8,827 nucleotides of DNA from JAAETI01 sp965368515 (GTDB taxonomy: Bacteria > Actinomycetota > Acidimicrobiia > Spongiisociales > UBA5794), in assembly GCA_965368515.1 (NCBI GenBank), contig CBDUNF010000150.1, positions 1 to 8,827 of the forward strand, given 5' to 3'. Position numbers and translations under genes: made by a program. Below the pieces are notes generated by a model. The model was not told where the DNA came from. It did no database searches and was given only the letters and a program-made list of their open reading frames with translations. Positions 1-4,822 of the stretch are shown here, one piece after another; the stretch's first letter is position 1, and each line of letters opens with the position of its first letter.

Positions 1-170
1 GCGTTCATTTCCTGGAGGATGACGATGTTCTTCCCCGCGGTGCTGAAGCACGGCTTGCCCCATTTGAGCTCTTCGGTGAGTCCGCAATCCAGAAGGATCA
101 TTCGCAGTGCCGCAATCTCTTCCGGCCACTTGTCCGACTTCCTGATGTACTCGTCAATCTTGGCGTCCAC
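1..170 (-). CDS. DUF1801 / YdeI-like protein, N-terminal part (3' end beyond window)
   Basis: Reading the minus strand gives 56 codons, open to the window edge. The protein contains VDAKIDEYIRKSDKWPEEI, then ALRMILLDCGLTEELKWGKP, then CFSTAGKNIVIL. This is the typical opening of DUF1801/YdeI-family proteins: a helix with KW.EE, then LKWGKPC followed by a strand. Family members are small cytosolic proteins of uncertain role; some are called iron chaperones or linked to peptide resistance. I chose a GTG start at 168-170 because CGGAG lies 5 nt upstream and because family members begin just before the DEY segment. The open frame continues upstream without an ATG. It lies 96 bp behind the nucleotidyltransferase on the same strand, so co-transcription is likely. 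The family call is confident from motif recall; the function is not known. Confidence 0.82.
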   Translation of the reverse strand, partial: MDAKIDEYIRKSDKWPEEIAALRMILLDCGLTEELKWGKPCFSTAGKNIVILQEMN

Positions 171-266
171 AACAACTCCGATCGGGTGCGCAGCGGCGTC
201 ACCGCCTGCCGTCCTCGATTCACGATATCGTTGGATTCCACCCGATGGCGCCGCTTGGCTTCCGCC

Positions 267-1043
267 TCAGTACGCCCACAGCCCGATCGTTTTCGCAAAC
301 GACTCGGTGACGGTGGCTATCACACCGTCGAGGGCTGCAGCGACTGTCTCTCTGTCAGGCTCACCGGCCCGGCTCCAGTTCACGAGCATCCGCAGGTCGG
401 AAGCGAGGGTCGGTTCGATCTCGGCCCATCGTGCTGCTGCCGCCTCGCGGTCGGTGGTCCACGTTTCATCGTGCACACTGACCAATCCCGCCACGGCGAG
501 AAGGCTCTTGCGGGCCATGCGTCTGCTCAACTCCGCGGGATCACAGCCGGCGTCCAATTCCATTCGCCAACGTGAGTTGTGTTGGGCGATGTCACCATTG
601 AAGCCCCGGGCGGCTTGTCTGTCGGGCAGAGAATCCGGTAGCGACGAGTGGAGGTCGGGTCCGCCCAGGTGCACGCAATAGTGCTTGAGGAACACTCGGC
701 CGCCGTGCGCTTCATCGCTGTCGCCCAGGAAATCAGGATGTTGGGCGGCGGCGACCTCGACCGCTCGACACAGATCCGAGAAGCTTCCAGACAGAGCTCG
801 TGCGATATCTCCGGCGGCAGCTAAGGAGATACCCACCGACAGCAGATCGACGTCGGAGACCCGAGGCTTGGCCATCCCGGTTGCGACCGACCCGTACACG
901 TACAACGACGAGTCCCCATCGGCGGCACGGACCAAGTCGATGGCGGCCTCGAGAACGGGCTCAAACACGGCGGGCACCCGACTTCTGCTTGCCCCGGTCT
1001 GAATGGTCCCTAGCGGTGTGACACCCTCCCGGGGATCGTGCAT
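267..1043 (-). CDS. Nucleotidyltransferase-fold protein (258 aa)
   Basis: The N-terminal third carries the pol-beta nucleotidyltransferase signature: YVYGSVATG with G51-S52, then SDVDLLSVG with D64 and D66 as the likely metal-binding pair. The rest (about 90-258) is mostly helical, with W and R residues, and resembles the helical C-terminal half of aminoglycoside adenylyltransferase-like and other stand-alone NTases. The substrate cannot be told from sequence; a resistance role is not supported. The frame is open up to an ATG at 1088, but I prefer the ATG at 1041-1043. It follows AGGAAGGCGG at a normal distance and begins 13 bp after the MerR stop instead of overlapping it. It is the second gene of a minus-strand operon between the MerR regulator and the DUF1801 gene. 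A third catalytic carboxylate was not located with certainty. Confidence 0.75.
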   Translation of the reverse strand: MHDPREGVTPLGTIQTGASRSRVPAVFEPVLEAAIDLVRAADGDSSLYVYGSVATGMAKPRVSDVDLLSVGISLAAAGDIARALSGSFSDLCRAVEVAAAQHPDFLGDSDEAHGGRVFLKHYCVHLGGPDLHSSLPDSLPDRQAARGFNGDIAQHNSRWRMELDAGCDPAELSRRMARKSLLAVAGLVSVHDETWTTDREAAAARWAEIEPTLASDLRMLVNWSRAGEPDRETVAAALDGVIATVTESFAKTIGLWAY

Positions 1044-1056
1044 CCGAACCGCCTTC

Positions 1057-1875
1057 CTAGTTCGGCTCACCGCAGATAGGGAACGCAACGCGAGTCATGA
1101 GCTCATGTGGTGGCACGACTTGCGGATCGTTGAGATAGATCTCGCGGGTCGCGGCAGCAATCTCGTGGCCGTGCTCGGAGATCCAGGCCGTCACTGTGTG
1201 ATAGGCCGGGGCGATCTCCTCATAGGGGCCGTGGTGGACCGTGGTCGCCATCGGTCCGCCCTCCAACTCACGTGCATACACCTTTGCGTCGCCGGTAAAC
1301 GGACTGTCGATCGGGACGCAGATTTCGATGTCGCCCCCCGTTTCCTCGTCGATGACGTTGTGATAGAGGATCATGGGCGCACCGGACGGTGTGACCCCTT
1401 CCCTGCCCAGGCCTCGAACCAGAGTGCCGAACCCCGCCCCGATATCGGTTCCGATCCGTGCCACTGTGGTGTGCACCCGGGTTGCGGCCACCATCTGAGG
1501 TGCCTCTTCAATGATCTGAACTTCGTAGGGCATGATCCCCTCTTTCCGATTGATGAGTGTCTCGAGGTAGTTGAGCATGCGTTCCTGTGCCGCCAATCGC
1601 TGTGCCAATCGCTCTCGGTGCGTCATCAGCAGCTGCCGAGATGCCTCGGGATCGTCGGCGTCGAGGATGGCACGGATCTCGTCAAGCGGCATCTCGACCG
1701 AGCGGAGAATGCGGACGGCTTCGGCCCGGTTTGCCTGACCGAGCTCGTAGTAGCGATACCCAGATGACGGGTCGATATGCACCGGTGGCAACACGCCGTT
1801 CTCGGCATACAGGCGTAGCGCCCGCACCGACAACCTGGTCATCTCCGAAAACCGTCCAATTGGGACCAGATTCAA
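1057..1875 (-). CDS. MerR-family regulator with GyrI-like effector domain (BmrR type)
   Basis: Residues 1-70 are a MerR winged helix-turn-helix (IGRFSEMTRLSVRALRLY, then SGYRYYELGQ). Residues 75-112 are a charged dimerisation helix. Residues 118-268 form a GyrI/AraC-effector domain, with HHGPYEEIAPAY (215-226) and the conserved end REIYLNDP, HELMTRVAFPI. In BmrR-type proteins this domain binds hydrophobic cations or other small molecules, and the protein distorts an over-long promoter spacer to activate transcription. No metal-site cysteine pattern is present, so metal sensing is unlikely. The start is TTG at 1873-1875, supported by a perfect AGGAGG at 1884-1889 with an 8-nt spacer. It probably controls its own operon, including the NTase and DUF1801 genes. 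No transporter, the usual target, is visible here. Confidence 0.92.
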   Translation of the reverse strand: MNLVPIGRFSEMTRLSVRALRLYAENGVLPPVHIDPSSGYRYYELGQANRAEAVRILRSVEMPLDEIRAILDADDPEASRQLLMTHRERLAQRLAAQERMLNYLETLINRKEGIMPYEVQIIEEAPQMVAATRVHTTVARIGTDIGAGFGTLVRGLGREGVTPSGAPMILYHNVIDEETGGDIEICVPIDSPFTGDAKVYARELEGGPMATTVHHGPYEEIAPAYHTVTAWISEHGHEIAAATREIYLNDPQVVPPHELMTRVAFPICGEPN

Positions 1876-1898
1876 CTCACGTACCTCCTGTTATCCCC

Positions 1899-1929
1899 AT
1901 CGTCGTGTCTTCCCCTAGGTGAGAGTCAA
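1899..1929 (-). promoter_or_regulatory. Candidate MerR-class promoter/operator of the minus-strand operon
   Basis: Read on the minus strand, TTGACT (1924-1929) is followed by a 19-bp spacer and then GACGAT (1899-1904, 3 of 6 matches to the -10 consensus). A CCTAGG palindrome (1914-1919) lies inside the spacer with partial outward symmetry. A 19-bp spacer with a central dyad is the hallmark of MerR-activated promoters. The predicted transcript would start near 1892, leaving a short leader that holds the AGGAGG. The -10 box is weak, which is common for activator-dependent promoters. Confidence 0.5.
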
Positions 1930-2006
1930 GCGGATTCGTTTTAGTTTGTGTTCGACCGAAGAGAAGAGTCCTGTGTATGGCCTCCAGCGCGCCGCCGAGC
2001 GCTCCG

Positions 2007-2033
2007 AAGGAGGTCACTGTGCCCTATTGTTAG
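2007..2033 (+). other. Orphan strong ribosome binding site with a 4-codon ORF
   Basis: AAGGAGG at 2007-2013 is followed after 5 nt by GTG (2019-2021) and an ORF reading M-P-Y-C-stop, ending at 2033. It lies 38 nt upstream of the repeat-protein start. This could be a tiny leader peptide, the relic of a lost gene start, or chance. No function is claimed. Confidence 0.3.
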
Positions 2034-2071
2034 GCGGGTAGAGACATGTACCTCGAGCACTGGGGCCGCAA

Positions 2072-2260
2072 ATGGACACCGACCAAGAGTCGGCCGACCG
2101 CTACGAGCGGGAGCGCAAGGAATCTCACGAGCGCCATGAGCGGGAGCGCAAGGAATCTCACGAGCGAGCTGCGCGAGAGCGCAAGGAGTCGGCTGAGCGA
2201 GCCACCCGCGAACGCAAAGAGGGCGCAGCGCGTCACGCCGCCGAGCGCCGGGATAGGTAG
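2072..2260 (+). CDS. Small, highly charged 11-residue-repeat protein (62 aa)
   Basis: The 62 residues split cleanly into 11-residue units. After a first block (MDTDQESADRY) come ERERKESHERH, ERERKESHERA, ARERKESAERA, TRERKEGAARH and a 7-residue tail. Arg, Lys and Glu dominate and there is almost no hydrophobic core, so a long single alpha helix held by E-R/K salt bridges, or a hendecad coiled coil, is expected. The copies differ by many synonymous changes (gaa/gag, tct/tcg, cgc/cga/cgt), which suggests the repeat is kept as protein. The first two copies share a 29-nt identical DNA stretch (2105-2133 and 2138-2166). The ATG start has only a weak GGGG upstream and no clear promoter. Similar ER-rich low-complexity ORFs can be spurious, so the call is moderate. 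No family was recognised. Confidence 0.55.
   Translation: MDTDQESADRYERERKESHERHERERKESHERAARERKESAERATRERKEGAARHAAERRDR
2105..2236 (+). repeat. 33-bp in-frame tandem repeat, about four copies
   Basis: The units begin at 2105, 2138, 2171 and 2204, each 33 bp or 11 codons. Units one and two share 29 identical bases in a row. Units three and four have diverged, largely at third codon positions. The repeat lies wholly inside the 62-residue protein gene. Confidence 0.85.
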
Positions 2261-2285
2261 CGGCCCCCGACAGCCGGTTTGTTAG

Positions 2286-2301
2286 CGGTCGTCGACGACC
2301 G
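2286..2301. repeat. 16-bp perfect palindrome
   Basis: CGGTCGTCGACGACCG is self-complementary over all 16 bp and begins 26 bp after the stop of the repeat-protein gene. It could be a dimeric-regulator site or a short transcript-end hairpin. No T-run follows, so a standard intrinsic terminator is not supported. Confidence 0.55.
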
Positions 2302-2359
2302 GTGCGAAGCCAATTCTTCAGGTTGCTTTATTAGCCCGTGCATGTCGAACATCTCCCCT

Positions 2360-2383
2360 GAACACGTTGCGGTCGACGTGTTC
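2360..2383. repeat. Strong hairpin-forming inverted repeat
   Basis: The arms GAACACGT (2360-2367) and ACGTGTTC (2376-2383) are perfect complements. Adding one T-G wobble and a G-C pair extends this to a 10-bp stem closing a CGGT tetraloop. It is not followed by a T-run. It could fold in RNA or serve as an operator. Confidence 0.6.
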
Positions 2384-2543
2384 CTCCACGCCGTCGTTCG
2401 GCCCGGGGCGTGTGCTGCCACAAGCGAGAGGAACAAACCGGCGTCCGGGAACGGTTTCGTGTTTCGTGTTTCGGGGCAAACCTGTAGCAATGGCGATCGG
2501 TTTCGAGGCATGATGTGGGGTAGCGCCTAGCGACAGGCATCCG

Positions 2544-2723
2544 ATGGGCTCCCATCGACGGAATCCGGTATCGAGGTTCTCCGGGGAAACCGAGCCCGAC
2601 TCCGTTTGCGATGCCGTCCTGGCCGGGATTGATCCGGAGCTCGAGGCGCTGCAACCGATGGCATTCGCCGCACCTGTGCGGCCCGATGCCGTCGCGCACG
2701 AAATGGGGGGGGGGTTGCGCTAG
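2544..2723 (+). CDS. Weak hypothetical small ORF (59 aa)
   Basis: An ATG at 2544 opens 59 codons ending at TAG 2721-2723. The middle has a protein-like composition (PDSVCDAVLAGIDPELEALQ), and the third positions are mostly G or C as in neighbouring genes. No convincing Shine-Dalgarno is seen and the frame overlaps the long hairpin at 2656-2694 and the G10 run. It might be a gene remnant, a real small protein, or chance in GC-rich DNA. No family was recognised. Confidence 0.2.
   Translation: MGSHRRNPVSRFSGETEPDSVCDAVLAGIDPELEALQPMAFAAPVRPDAVAHEMGGGLR
2656..2694 (+). repeat. Long interrupted hairpin upstream of the secreted-protein gene
   Basis: The outer stem pairs CGATGGCAT (2656-2664) with ATGCCGTCG (2686-2694): nine pairs, one of them a wobble. 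After a small internal loop, GCCGCAC (2667-2673) pairs with GTGCGGC (2676-2682). It ends 54 nt before the start codon of the secreted protein, so it could be a 5' leader element or a terminator-like structure. No T-run follows. Confidence 0.55.
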
Positions 2724-2748
2724 GGGGAATCGGGAGGAAGGACACAAG

Positions 2749-3294
2749 ATGAAGAGGAAGCTGATCACGCTCCTCGCAGTCGTCGCCGTGATGTCGGTCA
2801 TGATGGCGGCACCGGTGAGCGCAGACGGACCGCGGCACCATCCGTTTGGGGGCGAGCAGGTGATGGTCCTCAATCAGAACGACGATGGGAGCCTCGGGCT
2901 CTATGGATGTGAGGACATCTCGTGGTTCGGGACCATCGAGCTCTATGGGCATACCCTGGGCATGGCCCTGTACTCCATGGGTGGGTATGACGGTGATGAC
3001 GGCCTATTCCACTACAAGGAGGGATGGAGGATCTTCACCGGCAAGTTCAAAGTGAAGGACGGTCAACTGAAGCGATGCGAACCCGGCGCACTCCTGGCGG
3101 CGGGTGTCGACGAGGGCGTGTGGGAGATGGAAACGGGCGAGTTCGAGTCGTATGGCACCGTTGACTACGCATCACCCCGTCTTCGGCATTGGACGGGTCG
3201 GACCGTCTACCAGGATGGTGTGACCGGCCCCGGGGTGTCGGTGTCGGGTGTCGAGGACGCCTTCGGTCTGATCGGATCGCTGCAACTGAACTAG
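2749..3294 (+). CDS. Predicted secreted protein with two cysteines, unknown family (181 aa)
   Basis: The protein opens with a classic signal peptide: KRK at 2-4, a hydrophobic stretch 5-22, and a likely cleavage after APVSA at residue 25. There is no lipobox cysteine, so the mature protein of about 156 residues should be released or wall-associated. It looks rich in beta strands, with repeated glycine and aromatic positions (WFGTIELYG, EGWRIFTGKF, YGTVDY, HWTGRTV). That pattern suggests a small beta barrel, though the fold is inference. C54 and C110 could form a disulphide. The ATG at 2749 is chosen because GGAGGAAGG (2733-2741) lies just upstream and the signal peptide starts exactly there. 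The open frame extends upstream to 2611 without signal-like character. It is convergent with the HAD gene, with a hairpin between them. Confidence 0.8.
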   Translation: MKRKLITLLAVVAVMSVMMAAPVSADGPRHHPFGGEQVMVLNQNDDGSLGLYGCEDISWFGTIELYGHTLGMALYSMGGYDGDDGLFHYKEGWRIFTGKFKVKDGQLKRCEPGALLAAGVDEGVWEMETGEFESYGTVDYASPRLRHWTGRTVYQDGVTGPGVSVSGVEDAFGLIGSLQLN

Positions 3295-3309
3295 GCAACG
3301 CTTGGATTG

Positions 3310-3341
3310 GGGGTGTCCTTCACGTGAGTGTGGGGCACCCC
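3310..3341. terminator. GC-rich hairpin between convergent genes
   Basis: GGGGTGTCC (3310-3318) pairs over nine bases, one a wobble, with GGGCACCCC (3333-3341) around a 14-nt loop. It sits in the 58-bp gap between the stops of the secreted-protein gene and the HAD gene, where a bidirectional terminator is expected. No T-run follows on either strand, as is common in actinobacteria, so activity is inferred from position. Confidence 0.5.
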
Positions 3342-3352
3342 TGAAGTCGGAT

Positions 3353-4129
3353 CTACAGGTCCTTCTTACGCAACAAAACGGCGGCGGTTACGGCTGCCGC
3401 CACGCCGGCGACGGTGGCCCCGGACCACCAGGGATTGGGTGACGGGAGACGGGTGCGGAGGCTGACCTGGCGCTCGAATTCGAGTATCGGCCATTCGCGC
3501 TCTTCTGCGATCTTGCGCAGTTCCTTCTCCGGGTTGACGACAACCGGGTTGCCCACCATCTCCATCATTGGGAGGTCGGTGGTGCTGTCGGAGTATGCGT
3601 AGGAGTTCTGCAGATCGAGCCCATCTCGCTCGGCGATCTCGTTGATGGCGTCGACCTTGCCCTCGCCCATCGCATAGAGCTCGAGCTCCGGGAGGAAGAA
3701 CCCCGCCGCGTCCGTCTTCACCCGAGTTGCGATGAAGTCGGTGACACCGATGTGTCGTCCCAGCGGTCGCACGATCTGCTCCGGGCTGGCGGAGACGATG
3801 ATGACTTTGCGGCCCTCACGCTTGTGCTGGTCGATGAGCGTCAGCGCCTCTGCGTAGACGATCGGGTCGGCGACCTCGTCGATTGTCTGCTCAACCAGCT
3901 GTTCGATTTCCGCCCGGTGCCAGCCGGATGTGAGCATCAGCATCTGATCGCGAGCGCGTTCGAGCTGGTCTTCGTCCGCTCCAAAGAGCACGTAGAACAA
4001 CTGGGCGAATCCCATCTTCATGAGAGCGCGCCTGCCAACAAACCCTGCCTTGTAGAAGGGCTTGCCAAAGGCGAGCGTCGAAGACTTGGCGATCACCGTT
4101 TTATCGAGGTCGAAGAATGCAGCCTCCAT
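3353..4129 (-). CDS. HAD-IB family phosphatase (SerB-like) with C-terminal membrane helix
   Basis: All four HAD motifs are present. Motif I is DLDKT with nucleophile D7 and acid D9, motif II is VSAS around S113, motif III is K158, and motif IV is YSDSTTD with D181 and D185. The helical cap lies between about 15 and 90, as in the phosphoserine-phosphatase-like IB subfamily. The true substrate is unknown. Residues 234-253 form a hydrophobic helix followed by RKKDL, so the enzyme is probably tail-anchored with the catalytic domain in the cytosol. An HAD-IB gene (Rv3661 in M. tuberculosis) sits divergently next to the Ssd-Tad locus in many actinobacteria, and here too it faces away from the Tad operon. 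No Shine-Dalgarno precedes the ATG, and a TAGTAT box only 6 nt upstream suggests a leaderless mRNA. Confidence 0.92.
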   Translation of the reverse strand: MEAAFFDLDKTVIAKSSTLAFGKPFYKAGFVGRRALMKMGFAQLFYVLFGADEDQLERARDQMLMLTSGWHRAEIEQLVEQTIDEVADPIVYAEALTLIDQHKREGRKVIIVSASPEQIVRPLGRHIGVTDFIATRVKTDAAGFFLPELELYAMGEGKVDAINEIAERDGLDLQNSYAYSDSTTDLPMMEMVGNPVVVNPEKELRKIAEEREWPILEFERQVSLRTRLPSPNPWWSGATVAGVAAAVTAAVLLRKKDL

Positions 4130-4135
4130 AGGTGA

Positions 4136-4141
4136 ATACTA
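4136..4141 (-). promoter_or_regulatory. Candidate -10 box for a leaderless HAD transcript
   Basis: TAGTAT (4 of 6 matches to TATAAT) lies 6 nt before the ATG on the minus strand, so transcription would begin at or next to the A of the start codon. No good -35 box is visible. Leaderless mRNAs are frequent in actinobacteria. Confidence 0.4.
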
Positions 4142-4210
4142 CGGCGGGTTCGGGACAAGGGTTGAGACCTATTGCCAGGTAGGGGTTCCGATGACCGGAA
4201 GTCGCACCTC

Positions 4211-4239
4211 TTGTATTGGCCCTTGCCAGCACATATGTT
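4211..4239 (+). promoter_or_regulatory. Candidate promoter of the Tad operon
   Basis: TTGTAT (4211-4216), a 17-bp spacer and TATGTT (4234-4239, 4 of 6) precede the first Tad gene. The expected start near 4246 leaves a leader of about 30 nt carrying GGAGG 5 nt before the ATG. The -35 match is weak. Confidence 0.35.
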
Positions 4240-4276
4240 CGAGACGCTTCCCCAGAAACGACAAGTGGAGGGGAAG

Positions 4277-4822
4277 ATGGCGACGCTGGCGATCACCTGT
4301 GAAAGCGACGGTGTGCTGGGGGTCGTTGCTCCACTGGCGCTCGCCGCCGCGGCAGGAAACGCCTTGGTTGTAGACCTGGATCGTCACGGGCCGACCTATC
4401 CCGGGCCCAGCTCACTTGCTGCACTGGTCGAACACGGGCCGCGTCTCGATGATCTGCGTCCGACCGACGTAGGAGTCGCGGTCCTGTCCAATGGAGGCAT
4501 AGATGCCGCTGAAGCCGGTGAGGTCGTGCGTGCGCTGGTGCAGGGGTGGCCGAATGTGGTGCTGCGGTTGCCGCGAGTTACTGGGTCCGAGTCGGTCCCC
4601 ACGGTTCCGGTGGTTCCGCTTCTTCCTGGTGGGATGACACCGCCTTGTGATCGCCGTGCGGTCTTCCAACAGATTGGTTGGCACGAGAAGGCTCCCGGCC
4701 CCGGTTTGACCTTGCCGACACCATCGCGCTCCGCCGTACGGGCCCTGCTCGAGGGACGGGTGCCGCTCCGCAGCCGCTGGATCAAGGCGTGGCGGCAGGT
4801 CTGGGAGACCCAGTGGGTGTAG
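4277..4822 (+). CDS. Ssd-like (CpaE/MinD-related) protein of the Tad locus, degenerate P-loop
   Basis: The position upstream of cpaF matches Rv3660c/Ssd, the septum-site-determining-like protein of actinobacterial Tad loci. The layout is MinD/ParA-like: a first strand ATLAITCES, a helix rich in Ala and Leu, then a second strand ALVVDLDRHG (29-38) where MinD has its LLVDLD segment. The Walker A region that should follow strand one reads ESDGVLGVVAP, with no lysine and no GK[ST], so ATP binding looks lost. At 181 aa it is shorter than typical Ssd or CpaE, and no receiver domain is present. The ATG at 4277 is chosen for its GGAGG 5 nt upstream; the frame is open further upstream. In the family the role is localisation or regulation of the pilus and, in mycobacteria, of septation. 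The assignment leans on synteny. Confidence 0.7.
   Translation: MATLAITCESDGVLGVVAPLALAAAAGNALVVDLDRHGPTYPGPSSLAALVEHGPRLDDLRPTDVGVAVLSNGGIDAAEAGEVVRALVQGWPNVVLRLPRVTGSESVPTVPVVPLLPGGMTPPCDRRAVFQQIGWHEKAPGPGLTLPTPSRSAVRALLEGRVPLRSRWIKAWRQVWETQWV

Larger units (their letters stand above)
2261..2748. other. About 490 bp without a recognised gene, rich in inverted repeats
   Basis: No frame gives a recognisable protein, apart from one weak 59-codon ORF (2544-2723). The stretch holds five clear dyads: a 16-bp perfect palindrome at 2286-2301; GAACACGT...ACGTGTTC at 2360-2383; AAACCG...CGGTTT at 2435-2457; CGATGGG-ct-CCCATCG at 2542-2557; and a long interrupted hairpin at 2656-2694. A 7-bp tandem repeat (gtttcgt, nearly three copies) lies at 2454-2473 and a G10 run at 2705-2714. 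The structures may belong to a leader of the secreted-protein gene or to an unannotated RNA. I could not match them to a known riboswitch class. Confidence 0.6.

Noticed and set aside
19..681. Long plus-strand open frame (220 codons)
   Set aside because: It lies opposite the DUF1801 and nucleotidyltransferase genes. Its product is Ser/Arg/Pro-rich with no motif, while the minus strand encodes recognisable domains.
1003..1767. Plus-strand open frame of 254 codons
   Set aside because: It is antisense to the MerR regulator, whose HTH and GyrI domain are clear.
2105..2236. Regular 33-bp repeats resembling a CRISPR array
   Set aside because: The units abut without unique spacers and are in-frame protein repeats; no cas genes are present.
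2540..2700. c-di-AMP (ydaO) or other known riboswitch
   Set aside because: A GGGGAAACC stretch hints at one, but the remaining conserved blocks of that class were not found.
2611..2748. N-terminal extension of the secreted protein
   Set aside because: The strong ribosome site and the signal peptide both point to ATG 2749; the extension would bury the signal peptide.
2331..2873. Minus-strand open frame of 180 codons across the intergenic region and secreted gene
   Set aside because: It has no motif and no ribosome site, and it runs through the signal peptide of a better-supported plus-strand gene.
4172..4276. N-terminal extension of the Ssd-like protein
   Set aside because: It would span the candidate promoter and leader; GGAGG fits ATG 4277.
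4678..4812. Longer CpaF starting at ATG 4678
   Set aside because: It would overlap the Ssd-like gene by 145 nt and adds Arg/Pro-rich sequence not seen in the family; GTG 4813 has a ribosome site.
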